The notes beneath the pieces were generated by a model. It did no database searches. It was given only the letters and a program-made list of their open reading frames with translations, and was not told the DNA's origin. Shown piece by piece: positions 22,916 through 33,939 of a stretch of 64,000 nt of DNA (positions are counted from its first letter, which is position 1; the number at the start of each line of letters is the position of its first letter). Position numbers and translations under genes: made by a program. The DNA lies in NCBI RefSeq assembly GCF_002865645.1, contig NW_020194628.1, forward strand, positions 1,116,001-1,180,000. Reading direction: 5' to 3'. Source of the DNA: Hyaloscypha bicolor E. Its lineage: Eukaryota; Ascomycota; Leotiomycetes; Helotiales; Hyaloscyphaceae.

Positions 22916-25612
22916 TTATGAGACGCCGTTGCTCAATCTGTAGATTACAGATTCTCGCCAGTGCCAGGTCAAAGCATAGACCGCAATTGGACCAAAAGCT
23001 GTCGTCCCCAATAAGATTACGATCATTGCGCTGATAGCTTTCAAATTTGTTGTGTAGCCTAAGTTACGCATTTCCAAGGCGCTCTGCAAGCAATAAGCAA
23101 CCATGTTAATGGTCACCAGGTGGCGATTGTGGAATGAGGCCAGCTCAGATATGTGTGTGACCAAACCAAGAACAAATACGATTCTGTACAGAACCAACAA
23201 TGGTGTATAGTCTTCGTTGGAGTATATTCGCAGATGTTCCTTTCCGAGCCCGGGCTGTTTGTCTGTACTCTCAGGTTTTTGTGGAATGATGTATGTGAGG
23301 AGCTGCACAAGAGCAGAGATGAGAAGTGGTATGTATGGTCCAAGGCCGACAGAGTAACTCTGGATGATCCTGCGGAACTCTGGAGGGCTCAATTTCAGAG
23401 TTAAAAGTCCCGCGGAAACGACATAACTCGTTACTATTGAGGCTTTAACAGCCATAATTGCCACTGGCCTTCCAGCTACCGAGGAGTACGCAGGTCTACA
23501 GGAATTGCATACCGCAAGAAGAAAGTAGAGGGCCACAACAGTCGCTGGATCCGCAAATGCTAATGCAGCAACGAGAGGTACGGTGGCCGTCCTAAAAGTT
23601 CTTGGATCAATACTTCGTTGAGGAATGAATGTGAAGATGGCTGAACCTACCATGATCCCAATGAAGCCATGTTTCCACGGCGATGCCCTTCTATATTCCA
23701 CATAAGGATAAGTAGAATAGACGATAAAGTAGAATATGAGGAGTTTTCGTGGTGGTCCCCAGATTCTCTAATGGTTGGGACGAAGTATTCAGCGATGATA
23801 TTCAGATAAGGGTCTAGGATCATGACACTCAAAGACCTGGTCAAATGCTGACTAAAGCTAGAAGAGCTATATGCTAGGTAGAAGAGTAATGCATGAAGAT
23901 TCATGGAGAACAACTTGTCAATGTGATAGATGTTCAGAGGCTTTACTGGCAATTCGTCCTCGTAAGGCACATATCGATCTCGTTTTGGCACTGGTAGATA
24001 TTTGATTCTTTGCCCTTGAACAGTGTTTGCACCAACTATTGCCAAAGCTGCATCATCTGTGAGATTTGGAATGACAAATCTGACAATGAGTGGTGCGAAT
24101 ATACTCTCCATTGCATCGAAGTCTTGCATTTTGGTAGCATGGTCAATAAGGTGTGCTGTGCGGTTTTCTTGATCGTGCTGTGCCTTGGAAAATATATCCT
24201 GAAAATCATTTGTCGAGAGATGTCCTGGTGATTGTCCGAGCTTGCTTAACAGTGCATTCACAAGGACTGCAGCATCCTCAATGGCTGCAGCGCCACCATT
24301 TCCGCTAATAGGATGGAGCTATAGAAGAATCTCGTTAGTTAAACTGACAAAAGGTTGGGACAGCCCGCCCCTAAATTCGAAACTCAAGTTGTGGCGCCCC
24401 TATGGACTGACCTTGTGACTGGCATCCCCAATAGTCATGACTCGGCCAAAGTACCATCGTTTCCACTGATATTCATGCAACGGAGTAAGTCTGGAGATGA
24501 TTTTATTTCGGTAGAGATCTCCGAATGTGTCGTATTCATTGAGTCGATCCTCAAAATGCGACTCTGCAAGGCGTCGTTCATCTTCGACCGTGTAGTTTGG
24601 AACTCCCTTTCCGTATGTCGTCTCACTGTTTTTGACCTGCAAAAACCAATAAGTTTTTCCAGGGCCTGTCAGAATCAGATAGCTGTGTCCTTCACCCATA
24701 ACGATGTGGTTGGTCCCTCCTTCGATTCCTTTAGTCGGATATGACATGCCAAAGATGCATTTATACGTGCAAGGCACCTCTTGAATTGGATAAACAAATC
24801 AGCTTGTCTCCAGCTGATGGCAAGACTCTGGTTCACTTACTGGAATACTCGTCGTGATCGAAACTTTTCGGAGACACACTCTTTCCAAATTTATGCATAC
24901 TCTTTCGTACAGAGCTATGCATACCATCAGCTCCAATGAGGATGTCTCCCTCGTAGCTAGAGCCATCCTGCATAGTGACTCGAACTCCATCTTCCTTATG
25001 TTCCATCTGCACAAATCTCTTCTCCAGGAAGACTTTCTCCTTGCTCTGAAGGTTCTCGTATAGTGCTTTCAGAAGCATCTGACGCTCGATGAAAATCACT
25101 GGATAACCATGTCTGTGTTTTTAAGTTAAGGATTTGCAGATGTATCAAATACACAGGGTTTAAATATACCTTCTTTCCAGGCCATCTGCCAAGCCGCGGA
25201 AGTCGAAAATACACTCTCCTTCTTCATTGCGATAAAAGCCATGGTTAACGGTCTTGTCTACCAGATTTCGAACCCTATCCCCTTCGCCAAAATGAATTAG
25301 TATACACTGGTCGTTGCAGTCAAGAAATAGAAGCATGGATTTCCACGCCGTTTTAACTCACTGTCATGCAAGTCAGCGGATTCGTACCGACTACCTTGAA
25401 AGACGAAGAGCTTACCAACAGCCTATCTGATCAAGAATGCGAGCAAAATGTGGATATATTGCAATGCTCGCGCCCACCTGAGGAGCAATTTCCTTGTAAG
25501 CTTCGAGAACGACGAACTCAATGCCAAATCGCTCGAGCATATTTGCCAGTGACAAACCAGCAATGCTACCCCCGACAATGATGACCTTACATGGGATCCT
25601 TTGTGCTGCCAT
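22916..25612 (-). CDS. FAD-dependent monooxygenase fused to membrane domain (frame break)
   Basis: Minus-strand exons: about 25416-25612, 25170-25281, 24841-25112, 24412-24779 and 24318 downward. Together they encode a class A flavin monooxygenase: VIIVGGSIAGLSLANML (Rossmann GxGxxG region, residues 9-25), GADGMHSSVR (DG motif), and MTIGDASHK/LHPISGNGGAAAIEDA (GD motif, split by the intron at 24319-24411). After the catalytic part the protein continues into a polytopic membrane region of at least six hydrophobic segments (22916-23750). Fungal meroterpenoid-type monooxygenases with such a C-terminal membrane extension exist. The frame changes between about 23770 and 23702: the upstream frame ends in a stop past 23647 and the membrane frame is offset. 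A non-canonical 61-nt phase-0 intron (GTCATG...CATTAG) could join them; otherwise this is a frameshift. The first splice donor (25415 or 25419) is also unsure. Confidence 0.75.
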
Positions 25613-26361
25613 GGTGAAGGTAAAAGAAAGTTGGTGCGTTGAAAATTTTGTGTTGTCGAGAAGCTTACTGATGGGCTGGGAAATTTCTCGTTCTCGTTCT
25701 CAAGTACAAGCTCTCTACCGCGATGCAGTGGCGTCTATATACCCAGTACATTTCTACCGCCGATAGGCCAGGCATCTTACAAAGCCACTGATTCCCCTGT
25801 TCACGGTGGTACTATACCCGTGGGCCTGTGAAGACAAGACAAGCACGTAGTGTGGTAGCTGCATTAGCTCAGATGGTCAGACATGGATGAAAGTGAGTGG
25901 AATACTGATTGGGAGGATTGAAATGCTGATCTTTAAGGAGGACAGCCTAAGTCGGAGATTTTAATGATGATTCGGTGGCCGACTCTTTTGGTGCCTTCAG
26001 TCAACGAATGGTGTCTGTTCCATTAATCTTACATGTTGGCTTTATATTGGAATAGCCCACACCCAAATCTGATTCGAATGTGGACTCCACGATCGGGTTT
26101 TGAAATGGAAAACATCATCCAAAAAAGAACGAGTCTCGTTTGGTTCGTAAAATTTCAATGATCTTCTTCAAATGTCCCAGACGCACGTCACATGTAAAAG
26201 CTGCATTTTGGAGCGATCAAGTAGAGCAATGCCATGGATATCATTCATAACTAATCTCGCAAATTGTGAAACATATCGCTATTGCCCTACACGGAGAACA
26301 ATCGAGAATAAACCAACAAATTACGCGAGTATCTCAACGTAGTTCGTGATGTTGTTGCAAG
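25613..26361. other. Spacer between two minus-strand genes
   Basis: About 750 bp holding the monooxygenase promoter and the 3' end of the prenyltransferase gene. No ORF with family similarity and no repeat was seen. Confidence 0.4.
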
Positions 26362-27760
26362 TTAGGCAATTGGAGAAGATTGGCCAAACAGCTTTGGGGT
26401 GTAATACATCGTCATGTAGAGACCCGTCTTCTCCGTGTATGTGAGCGATACCCAAGTATGAGTCAGTCTCTCAGGCGTGCTGAAATCGTGTTTTGGACTG
26501 TAACGGATATGTCAGTTATCTCGGTGAAAAGTACAGCCGTATTGACCTGGATCTCGAAGAACGTGGGAATCTTGGAAAGAAAACTTACAATACCAAATTC
26601 ATGTCCTGTTGATATCGGCCTGAGAGTTGATCATGGCCATGGCTTTTGAACCAGGAAGACAGTTTGTCACAGACTTGTGTATCTGTCTTGCCAAGCCACA
26701 ACGCTGGCATGTGCATTTTGACCTCAATGTTCGGTACCTTTCCACTTTCCTTCCCGGGTCTCATCTCGAAAACAAAAACACATCTTGTCCCCGCAGGCAA
26801 GACCTCCTTCTCCTCAAAATCTGTATGAGGACTGTCGAAGCCAAAAACATATCCCCAAAAGCCACCCACTGCTTTCAAACCTCCCTCGATAGCTGCTCCA
26901 GAAAGTCTACCTCCGAGACTGAAAACGTTCTTGGCACTCTTAAGAGTCGTGATCGGAGCGATTGTGTAGACTTTGGCTCTCGAGTTTGGAGTGTCGGAAA
27001 CACAATCGTTGGACACCGTGAAGATATGTGGTACCTCAGAAGGTCCGCATGACTCCAGGAACTCGTCAAGAAGTCCTATGGAAGCATTGTAGGAGCCAGC
27101 TGGCCCGTTACATTTCCGTATTGCGTCGAAAACCACAGTTGAAATAGATTTGCCTGATGCAATCGCCTTCAAAACGGGATTGAAGTAGGCTTTAGCAACG
27201 ATTCCACCTCTTTCCAAGTCAAAAGCAACCAATACACGAGCCCGTGGAATTCCCGCTGGGAGCTTTGCCAAAACCTCATCCGCTTCTTCGTCCGGCACGT
27301 GAGTCTCTGACAGAAAGAGGTTGAATCTGATCAGATCGATACCAGGCACAACTCTGGCCATTGACTGCAAAAGATCCTTCGCCGCGAGTTGATTGAGTGG
27401 ATCAGCCGCCGTGCCCGCCTTTGAAGAACATGGCTCGATGGTGAAACGCACTGTTTGTTCGGGTTTCTTCTCTTTCCAATTGACGCTGAACTCCACGGGT
27501 GAGCCATCGTAGACAAAAGTTGCCCCATAATGAGGTTTGCCGTTGATAGGTCGTGGTCCTAATGAAGCCGTGATCCATTGCTGGAACCAACGAACATAAA
27601 AACGTTGATCATCTTCGCTATACTGATTTGTTTTCAACAGTATAGCGAACGATTGACCAACAGCACTCCACCAGAAGCCGTGACCCTCGTTCTCGGAGTG
27701 AGCATCTTCAGTCACTTGGTCAAAAGAGGGCAACTGCGTAACGTTGGAGACAGCAGTCAT
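26362..27760 (-). CDS. DMATS-type aromatic prenyltransferase
   Basis: Two exons (26589-27760 and 26362-26497, intron GTAAGT...TTACAG of 91 nt) give 435 residues, the usual size for the tryptophan dimethylallyltransferase superfamily. Family features seen: FWWSAVGQSFAILL near the N-terminus, HYGATFVYDGSPVEFSVNWK, VRFTIEP, GIDLIRFN, VLVAFDLERGG-x-VAKAYFNP, and a final exon with TWVSLTYTEKTGLYMTMYY. These soluble ABBA-fold enzymes attach a prenyl group from DMAPP to an electron-rich aromatic ring. Next to an HR-PKS salicylaldehyde-type set, C-prenylation of the salicyl ring, as in flavoglaucin biosynthesis, is the most likely role (inference). The final exon is needed to complete the last beta element of the barrel, which supports the splice. 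Confidence 0.93.
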
Positions 27761-28562
27761 GATTGAGTTTTAAGGGTTTGCATCTCACTTCCAACATTTT
27801 GTTATCGAACTTATAAATGGGAAGCCGTTAGATCACGGGACACAATATCGAGAACAAAGCATTCCATATTCTGATTGGTTCTCCAAACATACCCAAATCG
27901 TTTGTATTTCTGCAAGCTAGCTCATGGTACTTTCCCCAAACTCCCCAAGTTCGCACTTCCAAGCAAGCAATTCCAACAAGTTGAATCTGTGAGTGTTCTC
28001 CTGCTCCGGTCCGGGCCTCATTACAGCAGATCGGCGTTATTACGAATCTAGACCTGAGATTCTGCTAAATGATCTTCGAAGCTGAGCAAACATGCTTGCA
28101 AAGTTGCCATTTCCAATAAACTTTTGTTACACTGCATCTTTAATTCAAAGTTGTGTAAATACGAATACGGACTGTGATTCTGCAAGATGATCTTCTAAGC
28201 TGAACAGATAGCTTCCAAACTTGCTAGTGATTGATGTATTCTTGGTTGATAATCGTAAGTAAACTGTGCCTAGCATTATGTGGCGTGTCTTGCAGAATTC
28301 CCTGCTTATCTTGATCCTTGCTGCACCTGCCTGCATACAGCGGGTAAACCCATTGCGGATTCTCTGCACTTGCCTGACAGCCGCGTTAGCGTCTGACATG
28401 CATATCGGATCCGCTGCCCTGCATATCCCTTGCTTTGCGGTCAATGTTTATTATAAAAATTCACCAATAACTCACAAGCACATCTAAGCCACTATCATCC
28501 TGTATTTGTCTAAATCTTGAAAATCAGCAGGAACGCCTTGTCCACCAATCACGACAACAACC
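27761..28562. promoter_or_regulatory. Divergent promoter, prenyltransferase / SDR
   Basis: An 800-bp shared promoter. It contains an imperfect direct repeat of about 68 bp (28041-28109 and 28160-28227) whose core GATTCTGC-x-A-x-ATGATCTTC-x-AAGCTGA is conserved in both copies. This may be a regulatory repeat or an old duplication. Short ORFs here are not supported. Confidence 0.45.
28041..28227. repeat. Imperfect 68-bp direct repeat in divergent promoter
   Basis: Copy one at 28041-28109 and copy two at 28160-28227, about 119 bp apart start to start. Both begin TACGAAT and contain ATTCTGC, ATGATCTTC and AAGCTGA in the same order and spacing. Confidence 0.65.
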
Positions 28563-29575
28563 ATGGAAATTGCGGGAAATGCTTTGGTGGTCGGCGGAGG
28601 TATTTCCTCCCCCCTGTCTTCTTAACGCCGAAATCTCCTTTACTAAAACGTGCAGGCAGCGGAATTGGAAGGAGCAGTGCAGTACTCTTGGCTAAGGAGG
28701 GTGCATCTGGTATCATGATAGGAGATCTGAACCTTGATGCAGCCGCAGAAACGGTTACTGAGTGTCAGGCCGTTGCAACACACCCGCATTTCCAAGCCAA
28801 AGCAGTTCTCGTAGACGTAACCAATGAAGACTCTGTCCGCAACCTCTTTCGGGAAGCGGTTTCAGAATTTGGCCGCGTCGATTTCTGCGTCAATTGCGCT
28901 GGCGTTAGTTGTCCCGACTCCGAAGCTGAGATGTGTGATAGCTACCACTTGCTGACTTCGTCTCCCTAGATTGGTGCCCAGGAGGCCACCGATATCGCTG
29001 GTCTCTCATTGGCCGAGTTTCAGCGTTTTCTTGATATCAATTCCACTGGGACTTTTCTTGTCACACGGGAGGCCTCCATAACCATGCGTATGCAAGAGCT
29101 AAGACCCCTATCGAACGCCAGCCGTGGATCGATACGTGGTGCGATCGTGAATCTCGGTTCGGCAACATCGTTGGTGGCTAGCCCTGGCGTGCTTCCATAC
29201 ACAGCATCAAAGCATGCAGCCTTGGGTTTGACGAAGAATAGTGGCAAGTCTCACTCTAATTTCAATCAAAATACACAAAGGTGTATTATGCATAAGCTGA
29301 CATCATTGATCATTTCAGCTCTCGATAATGCATCTTATGGTATCAGGGTCAACTGCGTCTGCCCCTCATGGACTGACACTCCCATGGTCAGGCGGGCGAT
29401 AGAAGGGGTAGAAGGACTTGCAGAATTCATCCACAAAGCTGTTCCGCTTGGTCGCATTGCGGTGCCTGAAGAAGTGGCTGATGTTGTTGTCTTCCTATGC
29501 AGCCCGAGGTCCAGCTACATGACCGGGTGCGCTCTCATCGTCGACGGTGGCACGACTTTGACGGCATTGAGATAG
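28563..29575 (+). CDS. Classical short-chain dehydrogenase/reductase
   Basis: Four exons (28563-28599, 28656-28903, 28970-29240, 29319-29575) give 270 residues. The cofactor motif GGGSGIG spans the first intron (residues 11-17); NCAG precedes the second intron, NLGSA holds the catalytic Ser region, and PYTASKH holds Tyr and Lys. The C-terminus has VNCVCPSW-x-DTPM and the SSYMTG-x-x-L-x-VDGG motif typical of classical SDRs. The second intron (GTTAGT donor, phase 0) was chosen because it restores NCAGIGA; the longer open reading would end in a stop. Divergent from the prenyltransferase. It likely reduces or oxidises a pathway intermediate; HR-PKS salicylaldehyde clusters use several SDRs in ring formation and oxidation-state control. 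Confidence 0.9.
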
Positions 29576-29887
29576 GATGTCAACATTCACGGGAATTGTA
29601 CGAAGTCTGAGAAGCGAATCTATTTCCCCATCACAAGCAATAAATATTTTTCCTTCCTTCACAAGTGCAGAGCAGCCTCCTATGAATTTCTGGTGACCGC
29701 GAACCGCTTTTTTGCTCGCTTAACAGCCGCCCTAAAACCAAGCATTCCCCTTCCCTTTCCGGAGCACGATGAAGCTTTACTGAGCCATAATTCTTATGAA
29801 TGAGTTGAAGCTGGATCAAATGAGTGTAATGAGTTGACTATCATCATGCGTGGAACGTTACGCAACATGAAATAACATTGCAAACTC
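29576..29887. other. Short convergent spacer
   Basis: 311 bp between convergent SDR genes; only 3' untranslated sequence is expected and nothing else was seen. Confidence 0.5.
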
Positions 29888-31204
29888 TCAGACGGTCTTC
29901 TTTGCTTGATTCACGTGAGCTTGTTTCAAAGTCTGTAAGCTAAACATCTTCCACATGATGGAGTCCTGAGTCCACGATCAGCTCAGTCATTCCGCTCGAA
30001 AGCATTCTTTCTTACCCAAACAGTGCGCCAGCCAAATGTGTCGAGGAAACGAGTCAAGCCTGTAAAGCTACCGTACCAATACCACGCAGGAGGGTTTGAT
30101 CTGATGCTTTGTGCCACTACATTGGAAGCGTATTTGAAGCGATCTGTAGCACCCTCTGAATAGTAGTAGCTCCGTCAGAGGACCGCTTTATGAATCGATT
30201 TGTGGGTTTCACTTACCTGGTGTTCGCAAGACGTGCTTTTTGAAATTCTCGGCAAGAGGGGAATAATACGAGCCTGTCATGAAATGCATCAGAACACACA
30301 AAATCTTTGGACAAGAGGTAATAATCGCGGTTCAAACCTTCTGGTAGTGTTCTATGCGTGTCGGACTTCAGAATGTTCGTTCTCACTTCACCTGATATGA
30401 CCTAAAAGCGAAAGATTTAGCTCGTAACGCTGCGTCAGGATCTTGGACATGACATACTGTGATGACTTTAACACTATCATGATACGGTCTATTAGTCTTG
30501 CAGCCTCAGATTATCAACGGGGAGGAGAACGGACTGAAATGGTGCCATTTCCACTCGCAAAGTGTTTCCCCAGTGTGCGAGCGCAGCTTTGGTTGCGTTG
30601 TATGATGCTTGTCAAGATTTCAGCATCGCTTTTAAACCTGAAAAATGAACTGTACCCACAGCCATATATGAATGGGATGATGCCTCCGATCGATCCAATA
30701 TTCACGATAGTGCCCTGAGCAGCGATGATCATGGGGTGAAAAGTGCGCACCATACGCATGGGACCAAACATATTGATATCAAACATACGCTGCACAGCAG
30801 CGACGTCTGTGTCAATTGCAGTCATAGTATAAGCTATTCCTCTGAAATACACAGTAAGTCAAATCGAACTGACTCAATGACATAGGTAGACTCACGCGCA
30901 GTTCACCAGAATATCCAGACGTCCGCCAGTCAATTCAAGAATTGAGGCTTTCAACTGAGTAATGGACTCCTCAATAGTAACATCAAGGGGAAAGAAGGTG
31001 ATTCCAGCTTTCGATAAATGATCGCTTGACTCGTGCGGAAGTACAGTTGCAATGGGGTGGAGGCCACGACGAGAGTATTCTGTCACAAGTGCTTCACCTA
31101 TGCCACCTTGACCACATCTGTACTTGAATTAGGGGGTGAATGACATTTATTTTCAAAAGAATAACTGACCCTGTGACAAGTGCAAACTTTTTTGGTTGTG
31201 TCAT
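29888..31204 (-). CDS. AYR1-like short-chain dehydrogenase
   Basis: Nine exons on the minus strand (31170-31204, 30896-31117, 30660-30841, 30535-30607, 30458-30473, 30338-30401, 30217-30273, 30016-30155, 29888-29965) give 288 residues with every phase matching. The protein resembles fungal 1-acyl-dihydroxyacetone-phosphate reductases (AYR1 group): cofactor motif TGCGQGGIGEAL at 11-22, DILVNCAGIAY, catalytic SYNATK (Tyr149, Lys153), VISGEVRTNI, YYSPLAENF and a C-terminal WYWYGSFTGLTRFL-x-x-FGWRTVW stretch. The unusual intron density and a 16-nt micro-exon (30458-30473) explain why only fragments appear as ORFs. Related SDRs are standard members of fungal HR-PKS clusters. The true substrate is unknown. 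Confidence 0.88.
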
Positions 31205-31578
31205 GGCAAAAATCTTTTGAAGTGCTGAAGATGAAGAACTGAGCTTGGAATGTAATTAAGTCCACTGGTGATGGTGTGAGGTCGGTCAACGCTATCGGTG
31301 CGCAGGGGAACGGCGAAGCTGCATGCACTGTATACATAAGGCAACTACACACTATCGCCGATCCAATAGGAATGTGGATGCAACTGGGGAATAATTTTCA
31401 TTGAAGAGAGTTGATTGCTGTCTTCAATTGAGATGGAAGCATCACTCGGATGTATCATCTTTGTACTATTCCAGACTGCTCGGTAATATTGGATCCGTCT
31501 AATTCTCACGAATGTACTGCAAATTTTACAAAAGCGCATTTCTGGCAGCCTAAACACTTTTATGTTGCTAGATTGATA
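31205..31578. promoter_or_regulatory. Upstream region of AYR1-like SDR
   Basis: 373 bp between the SDR start and the stop of the next minus-strand gene. No additional gene was seen. Confidence 0.4.
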
Positions 31579-32281
31579 CTACGTCTTTTTATTCGGCCCC
31601 TCTCCATCAGCATACTCAGCATAAGCCTTCATCAATTCTCCCATCTCAAACTCCAAAGCCTTTCCATTAACTATAATGGGCTTTACATCCAGCATGACGA
31701 ACAGCATACGCGCAGGTTTCTCATTAGAGGTATTTCGCCACATGTGCATTGCCCCACGATTGATTGATACGTCTCCAGGACGAAGAATCCTCGTCTCGCC
31801 TTTCCCAATGGTCAACTCGATTTCTCCTTCGCAGACTGTCCCGATTCCGAGAGTCAGCGCTCGGTGTAGATTGGAAGCTGCTCCGGGGACGAAATCAATC
31901 ATTCGCACAACGCATCCGTTAGGCATGTGAAGGGAGGGCTGTAAGTAGTTGGTTAGCTGATTGTTGATCATGGGATGTGAGCGTAGAATGACTGACGTTG
32001 TTTTTGGCAGCGAACTCGAGGTCGGCATTATCTGTGAGCTCATTTGGATTGCTATTGCTACTGTAGAAAATGGATTGAGCTCCTAGGCCGTCAAGCATGA
32101 TGCCTTGGTGGTCTCCATGATCGGTCTAGAATTTCAGTCTCATTCTGAGCTTCTGACTGTGCTGAAGAACAATTACCTGCAAAAATACAGCTTCTCCTTC
32201 GCTATTATGTCCGGTGATGTATCGATTCGGATTCCGAAGTCCTGGGGCAGGAAACCCGGTAGCCAGAACAGGAGGGGTCAT
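31579..32281 (-). CDS. Cupin-domain protein (second of three)
   Basis: Three exons (32177-32281, 31997-32125, 31579-31938; all introns phase 0) give 197 residues. The N-terminus NRYITGHNSEGEAVFLQ is shared with the third cupin (RHITGHNAEGKSVFLS at 40153-40864), and both carry MIDF-x-PG-x-x-S-x-x-HR and ARMLFV-LLDVK-like blocks. The cupin motifs are SNLHRALTLGIGTVCEGEIEL and RPGDVSINRGAMHMWRN. Motif 1 has only one His (LHR) in place of the usual H-x-H, so metal binding may be weak or absent. The two are therefore paralogues of one subfamily, distinct from the cupin at 20070. Proteins of this type recur in fungal HR-PKS salicylaldehyde clusters. Confidence 0.88.
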
Positions 32282-32506
32282 TATGGAATTTGAAATTGCG
32301 CTTGGGAGGCAAAAAATAGGGGGATATGATGTGAGCTTGAGAGGCTGAAGAATACTGAACACTTTTAAGCAAGGTAAGACGTAGGCCGCTGTCGAAAAAT
32401 CGAAAGACGCCGCCCGCCTGCAGTCATCATGCACAAGGTCTGATATTTGGGAATATTGGAAATTTCGGGAGTAAATGGAGTTCAGACCGAAGTGAGGCTG
32501 TGGGTC

Positions 32507-33521
32507 TGTGACCCCCCGTTCACCAATACGAGCGATTGCCCAATCGGGACCCCCGATTCCCCAATCGGACGCTATGTGACCCCCCGTTCACTAATACGAG
32601 CGATTGCCCAATCGGGACCCCCGATTCCCCAACCGGACGCTACGATTAGGCAATGGGAGCTCCTTTACGAATCGGGCGCCCGATTCCCCAATCGGGGGCG
32701 CGATTGCCCAATCGGATAATATTTGGGTATAGGGGCTAAAGGGGCTAAAACCCCCTTACTCACTAGTTCGCTCTAAATATATCCTTAACCCTATATTCTT
32801 CACTTTGCTATACCTCACATTTTTATACTATAGGTTATAGTTTATAATATACGTAAATAGAGCAGAGTAGGGAGTTATATTTCTAGTAAAAGAGTTAATT
32901 AAAGCTAGCTAGAAAGGAGCTCAGGTAAGTGTAAGAACTCCAAAATATGGGTGTATAGAGCCTGACTAAGCGGAGCGATTATGTTATACCCAAATAAGAG
33001 ATTATATTATAATATTACTATAATAGTTTAATTTATTAATTTTAGATATTAAAGGAAGTAATAATAGGGGTAATAGGGGTAAAGATATTTCCCCAGAATA
33101 CTAAAACATATAAAGGCCCTTTAGCTATAGATTAATTGCATTGGTTCAAAAGGCTAGTAGGGCATCTGAGAAAGCAAAGAAGAGAGTAGCTATAGAGCAT
33201 ATATGTGAGAATAGAGCTGGGGAAGGAGAATTAGGTAATCAAGTTAGGGGAAGGGTACTAAAAAGGGCTAAGGTGGCTATGGGAGTACCTAGACATAGTG
33301 GGAGACGTGGAGAGTAAAGCTTAGTAGGGGTAAAGTATCTTTAATATATCTTTATTTTGTTCCCGATACCCAAATATTATCCGATTAGGCAATCGCGCCC
33401 CCGATTGGGGAATCGGGCACCCGATTCGTAAAGGAGCTCCCATTACCCAATCATAGCGTCCGATTAGGGAATCGGGGGCCCCGATTGGGCAATCGCTCGT
33501 ATTGGTGAACGGGGGGTCACA
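32507..33521. mobile_element. Non-autonomous TIR element, copy 1 (1,015 bp)
   Basis: It begins TGTGACCCCCCGTTCACCAA and ends with the reverse complement, and is flanked by GGTC on both sides (32503-32506 and 33522-33525), a 4-bp target duplication. The termini carry many short palindromic units of the form CGATTGCCCAATCG and CCCGATTCCCCAATCGGG. The left end has a 68-bp tandem duplication: TGTGACC starts again at 32575. The interior (GGGGCTAAAACCCCCTTACT ... GTGGAGAGTAAAGCTTAGTA) is shared with copy 2 at 41300. A short basic reading frame in the right half (about 33130-33317) is related to that in copy 2 but encodes no recognisable protein. It lies between two divergent genes (cupin and BBE oxidase). 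Confidence 0.88.
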
Positions 33522-33525
33522 GGTC

Positions 33526-33939
33526 GAGTTGCTTTCCGTAAGCCCTGGAGCCCGCATTATTCCTATAGATAGACAAGCCCCTGTTTTCATCCCGGTTAAG
33601 CCACGAGTCGCGGACTGGGCGTCGTGAAAAGGGTATTCATTCAGATGATCTCACGTTATCCCTTCGTCCGGTGAGACATTGCCAGACGCTAGCAAGGGGG
33701 TGTGGCTGCACTCAGACGCCGCACACGCTTGCCTTCCCCAATGATTTCGTGGCTTGAGAGGCGTGAGGCACAGGCACGGGTGAGGGAGTGGGTATCTGGT
33801 CAGTGGATTCTGAAGAATTCCAGGCAGTTTTTGTTGGTATAAGATGGAGCAATGGTCGAAAAGTTAGAGGGAACCAAAAAAGAGTGACATTACATCTGTT
33901 GAAGACATCACGAAACTGCTAGAAAATTTAATTTGAAGA
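33526..33939. promoter_or_regulatory. Promoter region of second BBE oxidase
   Basis: 414 bp between the TIR element and the start of the oxidase. A TATAAGATGG stretch near 33838 could be the core promoter. Nothing else was seen. Confidence 0.35.

Noticed and set aside
32447..32719. 90-aa ORF with repeated NRG/PIG residues, and similar frames at 33321 and 41329
   Set aside because: They are translations of the palindromic subterminal repeats of the TIR element, not genes.
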